NCBI RefSeq assembly: GCF_022347545.1
Contig: NZ_JAKREW010000035.1
Span: 1-50,406 of the forward strand
Length of the DNA stretch: 50,406 bases
Source: Terribium retamae
GTDB lineage: Bacteria; Pseudomonadota; Alphaproteobacteria; Rhizobiales; Rhizobiaceae
Direction of reading: 5' to 3'
The position numbers and the translations under genes are program-made. The notes beneath the pieces are model-generated. The model did no database searches. It was not told the origin of the DNA and was given only the letters and a program-made list of their open reading frames with translations. The number at the start of each line of letters is the position of its first letter. Positions within the stretch are counted from its first letter, which is position 1. Shown here piece by piece: positions 7,801 to 16,046 of this stretch.

Positions 7801-8909
7801 TCAAGTTCCTGGATCTGAAACTCCAGTATGAATCTATCAAGGACGAGATAGATGCTGCGATCCGCGATGTCATCGCTACTTCCAGCTTTGTAGGGGGGCC
7901 TTACATCCGAACATTCGAAGGGGAATTTGCAGAATGGACGGGGGTTGAGAACTGTATTGGCGTAGCCAACGGCACGGATGCGCTCGAAATAGCCATCGAG
8001 GCGCTTGACCTTCCTAGCGGCAGTGAAATCATTGTGCCTGCCAATAGCTTCATAGCGAGTTCTGAAGCAGTCACCCGCAATGGCCATCGCGTCGTCTTTG
8101 CTGATATATCACCAGAACACTACACGCTTACCCCTGATACAATTCGAGCCAAGCTCACCTCCGCAACGCGCGCTGTGATGCCTGTCCACCTCTACGGACA
8201 CCCATGCGAGATGGGGCCAATTCTTGAATTGGCGAGTTCAGCTGGTCTTCGTGTTATCGAGGATTGTGCGCAGGCGCACGGAGCGAAGTACAAAGGGAAA
8301 AAAGTCGGCGGTTTCGGTGATGTGGCAACGTTCAGCTTCTTCCCAGGTAAGAATCTGGGTGCCTACGGCGATGCTGGCGCAATCGTCACAAATAATCGGT
8401 CGTTGGCGGAACGGATGAGGATGATTGCCAATCATGGTCGCACTGGCAAGTACGATCATCAGTTCGAAGGACGAAGCTCGCGTTTGGATGGCATCCAGGC
8501 TGCGATTCTTTCCGTCAAGTTGAGGCATCTAGACAAATGGACGGCCAAAAGGATTGAGGTCGCGGATAGTTATATTGAAGAACTTTCCGGTCTTGCCGGG
8601 CTGACGCTTCCGAAGCGCCAGGAATGGGCAGTTCAAGTCTATCATCTCTTCGTGGTTCGCACCGAAAAACGCGATCAGTTGGCCGCCTACCTAGCCGAGC
8701 AAGGGATTTCTACCGGTGTGCACTATCCGATCGCGCTACCAAAGCTCGCCGCCTACAACCATCTGGGTCAGGGTCAGGAGGTAATGTTCGCCAATTTGGC
8801 CGACGAGAGCCTGCTCAGCCTACCGATCGGTGAGCATATGACGACTGATGATGTGAAGCTGGTAGCGTCCGCAGTTCGGTCTTTCTTCGACAGCAAAAGG
8901 GGGCTCTAA
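7797..8909 (+). CDS. DegT/DnrJ/EryC1-family aminotransferase, QdtB/WbpE-like (3-keto sugar nucleotide)
   Basis: A complete 370-residue PLP-dependent sugar aminotransferase. The beginning, FLDLKLQYESIKDEI, is typical. The PLP-binding aspartate region is VIEDCAQAHGA (residues 153-163) and the Schiff-base lysine is Lys185 in FSFFPGKNLGAYGDAGAIVT. The stretch NHGRTGKYDHQFEGRSSRLDGIQAAIL matches enzymes that aminate C3 of keto sugars (QdtB, FdtB, WbpE) rather than C4 enzymes. It would use glutamate to convert the 3-keto product of the Gfo/Idh enzyme to the 3-amino sugar, which the acetyltransferase then acetylates. Last gene of the cassette; the genes overlap by 4 bp. No terminator is obvious after it. 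Confidence 0.86.
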   Translation: MIKFLDLKLQYESIKDEIDAAIRDVIATSSFVGGPYIRTFEGEFAEWTGVENCIGVANGTDALEIAIEALDLPSGSEIIVPANSFIASSEAVTRNGHRVVFADISPEHYTLTPDTIRAKLTSATRAVMPVHLYGHPCEMGPILELASSAGLRVIEDCAQAHGAKYKGKKVGGFGDVATFSFFPGKNLGAYGDAGAIVTNNRSLAERMRMIANHGRTGKYDHQFEGRSSRLDGIQAAILSVKLRHLDKWTAKRIEVADSYIEELSGLAGLTLPKRQEWAVQVYHLFVVRTEKRDQLAAYLAEQGISTGVHYPIALPKLAAYNHLGQGQEVMFANLADESLLSLPIGEHMTTDDVKLVASAVRSFFDSKRGL

Positions 8910-9517
8910 CATCTTCCTGCAGAACCTGCGTCACAGGAACATGAAAACGAGTATGAGGTATCGTCTTTCGCGTGATTTTCGAAACTGGGGCCGAGAATTT
9001 TCCCTTCGTCACCTTGCATTGCCTGTCTGACTATCTGGGAACGCAGGTTGAGGAAGCAGTGTTACCTCGATCGCCGGTAAGCGCATTCAGGCCGTTTTGT
9101 GTTGGCCGCAATCAAAGCAGTCTGGACACTCGGATTCCCGAGTGACGACCACTATGCCTTCAGTTCTATAAGCCGGATGGCTCGTCCAGCTTAGACTATG
9201 TGCCAGCCTTTCGGCGGGCTATCGCGAAGTTTCTAGCGTTCCATATGCTGATTGTTATCTCGGTGCAATCAGCAACTTTAGCGCTTGATGCTACTTGCCG
9301 AACCGAATGCAAATGAAATTCCAGCAATCGCATCTTGTGTGCAAAATTTATCTCTTGATGGACGAGCAAAGAGCCTCGCCAATGTTGGCTCAGCCTATTT
9401 CTGGCGCTAGAAGATGGCTGGTTCGGCACCAGGCTAAGAACCGCGACAGCTGATCCGCCAGAGGTTGTTCGTTCTGATCCATATCGGGCGGAACCGCGGC
9501 GATAAGAGACCTCAGCG
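8910..9517. other. 608-bp stretch without a convincing gene, end of the polysaccharide segment
   Basis: Two short frames read like protein but are not supported: GTG 8972 to TGA 9143 (57 codons, beginning VIFETGAENFPFVTLHC) and an open frame about 9149-9316 without a start at its head (includes SSLDYVPAFRRAIAKFLAFH), which faintly recalls the start of acyltransferase-3 proteins (LDYxPALRGIA). Both may be remnants of decayed genes. The composition is AT-richer than cysD. The cysD promoter must lie near the 3' end; I saw no clear boxes or riboswitch. Confidence 0.4.
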
Positions 9518-10423
9518 ATGACCATGGCACTCACCCACCTCCAGCGGTTGGAAGCCGAGTCCATCCATATTTTCCGCGAGGTTGCGGCCAATTTCTCCAA
9601 GCCGGTGATGCTTTATTCCGTCGGCAAGGACTCATCGGTCCTCATGCATCTGGCGATGAAGGCCTTTTATCCGGCCAAGCCGCCGTTTCCGTTCCTGCAT
9701 GTCGACACCACCTGGAAGTTCCGCGAGATGATCGCCTTCCGCGACCAGATGGCGGAGAAGCTCGGCTTCGATCTTCTGGTGCATGTCAATGAAGACGGCG
9801 TGCGCGATAACATCAATCCGTTCGACCACGGATCGAACGTGCACACCCATGTCATGAAGACGGTGGGGCTGCGCCAGGCGCTTGATAAATACGGCTTCGA
9901 CGCAGCATTCGGCGGCGCCCGCCGCGATGAGGAGAAGTCGCGGGCCAAGGAGCGCATCTTCTCGTTTCGTAATGCCAGCCATGCCTGGGATCCGAAGAAC
10001 CAGCGGCCGGAGATGTGGAACATCTACAACACCCGGATCGCCGCTGGGGAATCGATCCGCGTCTTCCCGCTATCCAACTGGACCGAGCTCGATATCTGGC
10101 AGTACATCCTGCAGGAAGACATCCCGATCGTGCCGCTCTATTTCGCCAAGGAGCGGCCGGTGGTCGAGCGTGACGGCATGCTGATCCTGAAGGACGATGA
10201 CCGCATGAAGCTGCGTCCTGATGAAGTGGTCGAGAATCGGCTGGTGCGTTTCCGCACGCTCGGCTGCTATCCGCTTACCGGTGCCATCGAATCCAGCGCT
10301 GATACGCTGGAAGCCATCGTCGGCGAGATGCTGACGGCGCGAACGTCGGAGCGGCAAGGGCGCCTCATCGATCGCGACGAAGCCGGTTCGATGGAAAAAA
10401 AGAAGCGCGAGGGGTATTTTTGA
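9518..10423 (+). CDS. cysD: Sulfate adenylyltransferase subunit 2 (CysD/NodP)
   Basis: The 301-residue protein is the ATP-pyrophosphatase subunit that, with CysN, makes adenosine 5'-phosphosulfate from sulfate and ATP. The PP-loop is at LYSVGKDSSVLMHLAMKAFY (residues 32-51); FGGARRDEEKSRAKERIFSFR and the conserved end RQGRLIDRDEAGSMEKKKREGYF are diagnostic of CysD. Start: ATG 9518 or 9524 (both in frame); the family usually begins close to LTHLQRLEAESIHI. It is followed two bases later by cysNC, so the subunits are cotranslated. Its codon use and GC match the core genome, unlike the segment upstream. The NodP name applies where the product serves Nod-factor sulfation; no nod genes are in view. 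Confidence 0.95.
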   Translation: MTMALTHLQRLEAESIHIFREVAANFSKPVMLYSVGKDSSVLMHLAMKAFYPAKPPFPFLHVDTTWKFREMIAFRDQMAEKLGFDLLVHVNEDGVRDNINPFDHGSNVHTHVMKTVGLRQALDKYGFDAAFGGARRDEEKSRAKERIFSFRNASHAWDPKNQRPEMWNIYNTRIAAGESIRVFPLSNWTELDIWQYILQEDIPIVPLYFAKERPVVERDGMLILKDDDRMKLRPDEVVENRLVRFRTLGCYPLTGAIESSADTLEAIVGEMLTARTSERQGRLIDRDEAGSMEKKKREGYF

Positions 10424-10425
10424 GA

Positions 10426-12363
10426 ATGCGCCATGTTCCGGCAAAGACCCTCGAGCCGAGCAACGAGGTGCGCGACTATCTGGCCGCGCAGGAGAAGAAG
10501 TCGCTGCTGCGATTCCTCACCTGCGGGTCGGTCGACGACGGCAAGTCGACGCTGATCGGACGGCTGCTCTCTGACACCAAACAGATCTTCGAGGATCAAC
10601 TCGCAGCGCTCGAGCGCGATTCCCGCAAGCACGGCACGACCGGCGAAGATGTCGATTTCGCGCTTCTGGTTGACGGTCTCGAAGCCGAACGCGAGCAGGG
10701 CATCACCATCGACGTTGCCTATCGCTTCTTCGCAACGCCGAAGCGCAAGTTCATTGTTGCCGACACACCAGGCCACGAGCAATACACCCGCAACATGGCG
10801 ACGGGCGCCTCCACAGCCGATCTCGCCATCGTGCTGGTCGACGCACGCCAGGGCGTGCTGCGCCAGACGAGACGCCACTCCATCATCGCTTCGCTGCTTG
10901 GCATCCGTCACATCGTGCTGGCGGTGAACAAGATCGACCTGGTCGGCTTCGACCGCGTCACCTTTGATCGCATTGTTGCCGAGTATCGGGATTTTGCGCG
11001 CGATCTCGGCTTTGAAAGCATCATGCCGATCCCGATGTCGGCGCGCTATGGCGACAATGTCTCGGCGCGTTCGGAGCGTCTGGCCTGGTATCAGGGCCCG
11101 ACCTTGATCGAACATCTGGAAACAGTGCCGGTTGGCAGCGCTTCTGCCGAACAGCCATTCCGTTTTCCTGTGCAATATGTGAACCGGCCGAACCTCGATT
11201 TCCGCGGCTTTGCCGGCACCATTGCCTCCGGCTCGATATCGCGCGGCGACGAGGTGGTGGTGGCAAAGTCCGGCCGCTCCGCCCATGTCAAGCGCATCGT
11301 CTCTTATGGCGGCGACCTTCAAAAGGCGATTGCCGGCCAGGCGGTGACGCTGGTTCTGGATGAAGAGGTCGAGGTCTCGCGCGGCAATATGCTGGTACAG
11401 CCGGATGCGCGCCCGCAGGTCTCCGATCAGTTCGCCGCCAATCTGGTGTGGTTCGACGAACAGGCATTGCTGCCAGGCCGCTCCTACATCCTGCGCACCG
11501 AGACGGACGAGGCCAGCGCCACCGTCACCGAACTGAAGCATCGGCTCAACATCAATGATTTCGGAGAAGAAGCGGCGAAGTCGTTGGAGATGAACGAGGT
11601 CGGCGTCGTCAACATCTCGACCCGCACACCGATCGCTTTCGATGCCTTTGCTGAAAATCGCTCGACCGGGGCCTTCATCCTGATCGATCGCATCACCAAT
11701 GCGACTGTCGGCGCCGGCATGATCCAGCATGCGCTGCGCCGTGCCGAAAATATCCATTGGCAGTCGCTCGATATCGACAAGCGCGCTCGGTCAGACATGA
11801 AACACCAGCGGCCGGCTGTGTTCTGGTTCACTGGCCTTTCAGGCTCCGGCAAATCGACGATTGCCAATCTGCTCGAGAAGAAGCTCGCCGCCACCGGCCG
11901 CCACACCTATCTGCTGGACGGCGACAATGTCCGTCACGGCCTCAACCGCGACCTTGGCTTCACCGATGCCGACCGCGTCGAGAATATCCGCCGTGTCGCC
12001 GAGGTGGCGAAGCTTATGACGGATGCTGGCCTGATCGTGTTGGTTTCCTTTATCTCGCCGTTCCGCGCCGAGCGGCGGCTTGCGCGCGAACTGATGGCTG
12101 GCGGCGAGTTTGTGGAAGTGTTTGTCGATACACCCTTCGAGGAATGTGCGCGCCGCGATCCGAAGGGTCTCTATGCGCGGGCGTTGCGCGGCGAGATCAA
12201 GAACTTCACCGGCGTCGATTCTCCTTATGAGCCGCCGGAGAACCCGGAGATCCGCCTCCAGACGATCGGCAGAACCGTCGAAGAGATGGTCGATATCCTG
12301 GACGACTGGCTGGCCGAGCGCGACAAGGCAGAAACGCAGTATGAAAGCGGTGGCGGCATTTAA
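10426..12363 (+). CDS. cysNC: Bifunctional sulfate adenylyltransferase subunit 1 / APS kinase (CysN-CysC fusion, NodQ type)
   Basis: The 645-residue product joins two enzymes. The N-terminal part is an EF-Tu-like GTPase (G1 GSVDDGKS, residues 34-41; G3 DTPGHEQYTRNMATGAS from residue 113; NKID for G4) that drives APS synthesis with CysD. The C-terminal part, from about residue 455, is APS kinase with a P-loop GLSGSGKS (residues 470-477), LLDGDNVRHGLNRDLGF and FISPFRAERR, making PAPS. The track-length frame begins at TTG 10420, but ATG 10426 is preceded by GAGGGG at a good distance, so I start there. Fusion of CysN and CysC is usual in rhizobia (NodQ). PAPS serves assimilation or sulfation. Confidence 0.95.
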   Translation: MRHVPAKTLEPSNEVRDYLAAQEKKSLLRFLTCGSVDDGKSTLIGRLLSDTKQIFEDQLAALERDSRKHGTTGEDVDFALLVDGLEAEREQGITIDVAYRFFATPKRKFIVADTPGHEQYTRNMATGASTADLAIVLVDARQGVLRQTRRHSIIASLLGIRHIVLAVNKIDLVGFDRVTFDRIVAEYRDFARDLGFESIMPIPMSARYGDNVSARSERLAWYQGPTLIEHLETVPVGSASAEQPFRFPVQYVNRPNLDFRGFAGTIASGSISRGDEVVVAKSGRSAHVKRIVSYGGDLQKAIAGQAVTLVLDEEVEVSRGNMLVQPDARPQVSDQFAANLVWFDEQALLPGRSYILRTETDEASATVTELKHRLNINDFGEEAAKSLEMNEVGVVNISTRTPIAFDAFAENRSTGAFILIDRITNATVGAGMIQHALRRAENIHWQSLDIDKRARSDMKHQRPAVFWFTGLSGSGKSTIANLLEKKLAATGRHTYLLDGDNVRHGLNRDLGFTDADRVENIRRVAEVAKLMTDAGLIVLVSFISPFRAERRLARELMAGGEFVEVFVDTPFEECARRDPKGLYARALRGEIKNFTGVDSPYEPPENPEIRLQTIGRTVEEMVDILDDWLAERDKAETQYESGGGI

Positions 12364-13182
12364 ATGAGTCCCGATCAGATCCCGGGGGAGGCGGCTGCTG
12401 ATGCGGCGATGGTTGCTGTATTCGAAAACCTGTCATTGACCGCCGGCCGCGCCATCATGCGCATCTTTCATAAAGGCTGCGCGGTCGATGCCAAGGCGGA
12501 TGCCTCACCGGTAACCGAGGCCGACCGGGAGGCGGAGCAGATCATTCTGGCCGGTCTCCGCGAAATCTATCCGGATATTCCTTGCGTGGCGGAAGAAGAG
12601 GCCAGCGCCGGCATCCTGCCGGCCTCGCTGGGCAAGACCTTCTTCCTGATAGATCCGCTCGACGGCACGAAAGAGTTCGTCAAGCGTGGCAATGATTTCA
12701 CCGTCAACATCGCGCTGGTACGCGATGGTGTGCCGGAAGTTGGGGTTGTCTTCGCGCCGTGCTCGGGAAAGCTTTATTCAGGGCGGCCGGGCAGGGCGGA
12801 AGCCGCAGACGTGGAGGCCAGCCTCGGCGTGGTTGCACGCAGAGCGATCACAGCACGCGCAGCCGCTTCGCCGCTCGCGGTCGTCGCCAGCCGCTCGCAT
12901 CGAACGGCGGAAACCGACGATTATATCGCGACGCTCGGCCCGGCGGAGATCGTTTCGATCGGCTCGTCGTTGAAGTTTTGCCTGCTGGCGGAGGCGGTGG
13001 CCGATATCTATCCGCGCTTTGGCCGCACCATGGAATGGGATACGGCGGCGGGCGACGCCGTACTGCGCGCGGCCGGAGGCAGCACCTCGACGCTTGATGG
13101 CGCGCCGCTTACCTATGGCAAGCGAAACCAGGGGCACGATGCCGATTTCGCCAATCCGTTCTTTATAGCCAAGGGCAGGTAA
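12364..13182 (+). CDS. cysQ: 3'(2'),5'-bisphosphate nucleotidase CysQ
   Basis: A 272-residue member of the Li-sensitive inositol-monophosphatase-like phosphatases. Metal ligands are visible in PCVAEEEAS (about residues 74-82) and in DPLDGTKEFVKRGNDFTVNIAL (from about residue 98); a third, EWDTAAGDAV, is near the C-terminus. CysQ hydrolyses 3'-phosphoadenosine 5'-phosphate (PAP), the by-product of sulfotransferases and PAPS reductase, and possibly PAPS. The ATG directly follows the cysNC stop codon, so it belongs to the same operon. Its presence next to PAPS synthesis is the usual clearing step. The operon ends at a strong hairpin at 13236-13262. Confidence 0.93.
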   Translation: MSPDQIPGEAAADAAMVAVFENLSLTAGRAIMRIFHKGCAVDAKADASPVTEADREAEQIILAGLREIYPDIPCVAEEEASAGILPASLGKTFFLIDPLDGTKEFVKRGNDFTVNIALVRDGVPEVGVVFAPCSGKLYSGRPGRAEAADVEASLGVVARRAITARAAASPLAVVASRSHRTAETDDYIATLGPAEIVSIGSSLKFCLLAEAVADIYPRFGRTMEWDTAAGDAVLRAAGGSTSTLDGAPLTYGKRNQGHDADFANPFFIAKGR

Positions 13183-13235
13183 GAGCGGGCCTATCCCCGT
13201 CCATTAGGGATGTGGGCCGAGCAATCTATCGCGTA

Positions 13236-13262
13236 AGGCGACAGCTTATATTGCTGTCGCCT
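13236..13262. terminator. Hairpin between convergent cysQ and the aminotransferase gene
   Basis: Perfect 10-bp stem (aggcgacagc at 13236-13245, complement at 13253-13262) with loop ttatatt. It lies between two convergent genes and can serve either strand; neither side has a long T run. Confidence 0.7.
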
Positions 13263-13291
13263 CTACCATATTCCTGCTGTGAGGCAGCCGA

Positions 13292-14431
13292 TTACTCCGC
13301 CGCCTGGGCCGAGTTTGAGCCGATATAGTTACGGATCGTCTCGATGATCCGATCCTGGTCGGCTTCGTTTAGATAGGGGTGCATCGGCAGGCAGAGGATC
13401 CGCTTGGGCAGGCCTTCCGATACCGCTAGGCCCGTCGGCGTGCGCGGGAAGTGGCGATAGGCAACCTGCTCGTGCAGCGGCTTGACGTAATAGATAACGG
13501 ACGGAATGCCCTTTTCCTGAAGATGCGCCTTCAGCCCATCACGCTTTGGCGTCTCGATGGCGTATTGCGCCCAAGCAGACCGGGTGCCGTCTAGATTACG
13601 CGCTACCGTGACGATGTCGCCGAGGCTCTCGGCGTAACGCGCCGCCACTTTCTGGCGGGCGACCATCTCGTCTTCCAGGATCGCAAGCTTTTCGATCAGG
13701 ATCGCAGCCTGCAGCGTGTCCAAGCGCGAATTGATGCCAACATGGACGTTGTCGTACTGGGTCTCGCCCTTGCCGTGGAATGCGAAAGACCGCAGCTTTT
13801 CGGCAAGAGCCGCATCATTGGTGAACATCGCGCCGCCGTCCCCATAGCAGCCGAGCGGCTTTGCCGGGTAGAACGAGGTGCCTGCAACATGGCCGAAGGC
13901 ACCGCATTTGGCATTGTCGGCGGTGCCGCCGATGGATTGCGCCGCATCCTCGATGACAAGCAGGTTCTCGCGTTTGGCAATCGCCATGATGGCATCGTAA
14001 TCCGCGGCGAGCCCGAACAGATCGACCGGAATGATTGCCTTCGGCTTCAGCCGCCCTTCAGCCTTGACCATGGCGATCGCCGCTTCCAGGCTTTCGATGT
14101 CGATGTTGTAGGTCTTGGCATCGACGTCGACGAAAATCGGTTCGGCCTTGGCCAATGCAACCACTTCGGCGGTCGCGGCGAAGGTGAAGCTCGGTACGAA
14201 TACGGCATCGCCAGGCCCGACGCCGGAAGCGTAGAGCGGCAGCAGCAACGCGTCGGTGCCGTTGGCGCAGGCCACGACATGCTTGACCCCGACATAGTCG
14301 GCCAGCTTGGCTTCGAATTCGGCGACCTGAGGCCCCAGAATATAGCGGCCCTCCTCGACGACGCGGTCCATGGCCGCCTTCAGCCTGTCTTGGATGCGTG
14401 CGCGCTGCGCGCCTAGATCGATAAACTGCAT
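13292..14431 (-). CDS. DegT/DnrJ/EryC1-family sugar aminotransferase, WbpE-like
   Basis: The 379-residue protein begins MQFIDLGAQRARIQDRL, the WbpE-type start, and keeps all the PLP features: CANGTDALLLPLYASGVGPGD (residues 55-75), VIEDAAQSIGG (residues 159-169) and the Schiff-base lysine Lys191 in TSFYPAKPLGCYGDGGAM. It probably aminates a keto group of a UDP-sugar. The frame is open upstream to 14593, but those 54 residues are unlike the family, so I start at ATG 14431. It stands alone: convergent with cysQ and 229 bp before the stop of frcK on the same strand. Compared with the aminotransferase at 7797 it is only distantly similar, and it has core-like high GC. It may work for another glycan assembled elsewhere; the substrate is not predictable. 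Confidence 0.85.
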   Translation of the reverse strand: MQFIDLGAQRARIQDRLKAAMDRVVEEGRYILGPQVAEFEAKLADYVGVKHVVACANGTDALLLPLYASGVGPGDAVFVPSFTFAATAEVVALAKAEPIFVDVDAKTYNIDIESLEAAIAMVKAEGRLKPKAIIPVDLFGLAADYDAIMAIAKRENLLVIEDAAQSIGGTADNAKCGAFGHVAGTSFYPAKPLGCYGDGGAMFTNDAALAEKLRSFAFHGKGETQYDNVHVGINSRLDTLQAAILIEKLAILEDEMVARQKVAARYAESLGDIVTVARNLDGTRSAWAQYAIETPKRDGLKAHLQEKGIPSVIYYVKPLHEQVAYRHFPRTPTGLAVSEGLPKRILCLPMHPYLNEADQDRIIETIRNYIGSNSAQAAE

Positions 14432-14660
14432 GTCGGCCCCGAATTTTGCCTGATAACGCGCCGCTGGTACCAGAGTTGCACGGCGGGCGAAAGATTTGCG
14501 GCAGGGCTGCGGCTTTAGGCAGCGCCAAGCCTCGTTACCGACGGGGCCAACTTGCCCGAAGCGAAAAGCCGCAAAGTCAGGCTTTTGCAGCACTTTTCAC
14601 GCTGTTGGTCGCACACTGTACCGCCGGCGGCGAAACATAATGTGATTGCGGCTGCGACCC

Positions 14661-15605
14661 TTAGCCGGCGACAGCGGCACTTTCCACGAGTTCCTGCCGC
14701 CAGGGCGGATTGGCGCCGGCACGGGCAACGGTAATGGCGGCGGCCTTGGCGCTGAAGGCGAGCACCGTACGGATCTGGTTTTCGGAAAGACCAGCAATGG
14801 CCTCCTTGGTGAGCAGCCCTTGATCGCGCAGCGAGGCGAGAATGCCAGCATTGATGGTGTCGCCGGCGCCAACGGTATCGACAACCTTCACTTGTGGGGC
14901 CGCCACGGCAACCATATGGTTCCTGGAAAAGGCTACCAGACCCTTGGCACCTTGCGTCACCACCATCAGGCTTGGGCCGAGGCCAAGCCAGCGTGCCGCA
15001 ATTTCCTGAAGGGAACCGGTCTCGCCGAACCAGTCCAGATCTTCGTCCGATAGCTTCACGATATCGGCCAGCGCCAGCATGCGCTTCATGCGGCCAAGGT
15101 GCTTTGGCTTGTCCGCAATGAAACCCTTGCGGATGTTGGGATCGAACATCATCACCCGTTTGTTGTGTTCGCGGCGCATCAGCGCTTCGTAGGTCGATCC
15201 ACAAGGTTCAGGAACGAGGCTCATGCACGAGAAATGCATCGCTTCGACGTCGTCCCCAACGGCAGGGTGATCTGCCTCATAGAGCATGCGTCCAGCGGTG
15301 TTTTCATCGTAAAACAGATAGCTGGCATGTCCGTCGACCAGGCGCACCAGCGCAAGCGTCGTTGGAAGTGGCGAGAATTTTATCTGATCCAGTTGGACAT
15401 TGCTGGCCGCCAGTGCCGCTTTCAGCATATCACCGAAAAAATCCGTCGACAGGCCGGTGAAAAAGCTGACAGGAAGGTCGAGCCGTCCAAGCGCTACCGC
15501 TGTGTTGAAAACAGCGCCGCCGACATAAGGCGCAAAAGCAGCTTCGCCAGCTGTCGTTTGACGCGGCAGCATATCGATCAGGGCTTCGCCGCAGCACAGG
15601 ATCAT
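14661..15605 (-). CDS. frcK: PfkB-family fructokinase
   Basis: The 314-residue sugar kinase has the PfkB N-terminal glycine motif (PYVGGAVFNTAVALGRL, residues 26-42) and the C-terminal signature DTVGAGDTINAGILASL (about residues 242-258), where the second Asp is the catalytic base. It should phosphorylate fructose entering through FrcBCA, giving fructose 6-phosphate. The assignment to fructose rests on context: it is the last gene of a minus-strand operon with the ROK regulator and mutarotase, facing frcBCA. In Sinorhizobium meliloti the kinase follows frcA in the same operon (frcBCAK); here it is on the other side of the control region. Gap to the mutarotase gene: 2 bp. Ribose or another ketose cannot be excluded. 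Confidence 0.85.
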   Translation of the reverse strand: MILCCGEALIDMLPRQTTAGEAAFAPYVGGAVFNTAVALGRLDLPVSFFTGLSTDFFGDMLKAALAASNVQLDQIKFSPLPTTLALVRLVDGHASYLFYDENTAGRMLYEADHPAVGDDVEAMHFSCMSLVPEPCGSTYEALMRREHNKRVMMFDPNIRKGFIADKPKHLGRMKRMLALADIVKLSDEDLDWFGETGSLQEIAARWLGLGPSLMVVTQGAKGLVAFSRNHMVAVAAPQVKVVDTVGAGDTINAGILASLRDQGLLTKEAIAGLSENQIRTVLAFSAKAAAITVARAGANPPWRQELVESAAVAG

Positions 15606-15607
15606 GG

Positions 15608-16045
15608 TCAGGCTCCGGCGGGATAGATGACGCCCTTGCGGACGATGATGTTGGCATAAAGCCGGGGTTCGGATGTCTGGACGATGGCGTGAGCCGCCTT
15701 CACCCTGGCGTAGAAGTCGGCACCGGGCATGGCGACCACCTTGCGGCCGGGGGCCCGTTTGGCGCAGATCGCCTCGATCTCGCCATGGACGGGATCGACC
15801 TGCTTCGGATCGCCCTTTTTCGAAGAGCGGAACAACGCCTCCTCGACAAAATCGTCCACCGGAAGAACGGAAAGAATGGCGTCGAGCATCGGCACCAAGT
15901 CAACGCCATCGGCGCGGATCAGGCGTGTCGCCTGTTCTTCTGCCGGATAATTGCCGTCGACGATGGCGATTTCGTCGCCGTGGCCCATGCCGCGGAGCAG
16001 GGCGAGAAGTTCGGGCCCGAGTAAAGGAGAAATGCCGATCAGCAT
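15608..16045 (-). CDS. fucU: RbsD/FucU-family sugar mutarotase
   Basis: A 145-residue protein starting MLIGISPLLGPELLALLRGMGHGDEIAIVDGNYPA, the hallmark of the RbsD/FucU family (the His in GHGDEI is the conserved catalytic histidine near residue 22), and ending YANIIVRKGVI. These small decameric enzymes speed anomer interconversion of pyranose/furanose sugars. The frame is open upstream to 16183 but overlaps frcR there; ATG 16045 is one base after the frcR stop. Placed between the regulator and the fructokinase, its likely job is to supply the sugar anomer accepted by transporter or kinase. The symbol reflects family resemblance; fucose itself may not be the substrate. Confidence 0.85.
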   Translation of the reverse strand: MLIGISPLLGPELLALLRGMGHGDEIAIVDGNYPAEEQATRLIRADGVDLVPMLDAILSVLPVDDFVEEALFRSSKKGDPKQVDPVHGEIEAICAKRAPGRKVVAMPGADFYARVKAAHAIVQTSEPRLYANIIVRKGVIYPAGA

Positions 16046-16046
16046 G

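Noticed and set aside
9317..9517. Riboswitch or cysteine-regulon leader before cysD
   Set aside because: No conserved SAM-type or other riboswitch core could be recognised by eye.
10267..11757. Long minus-strand open frame opposite cysD/cysNC
   Set aside because: Shadow frame with biased composition; the plus-strand genes are certain.
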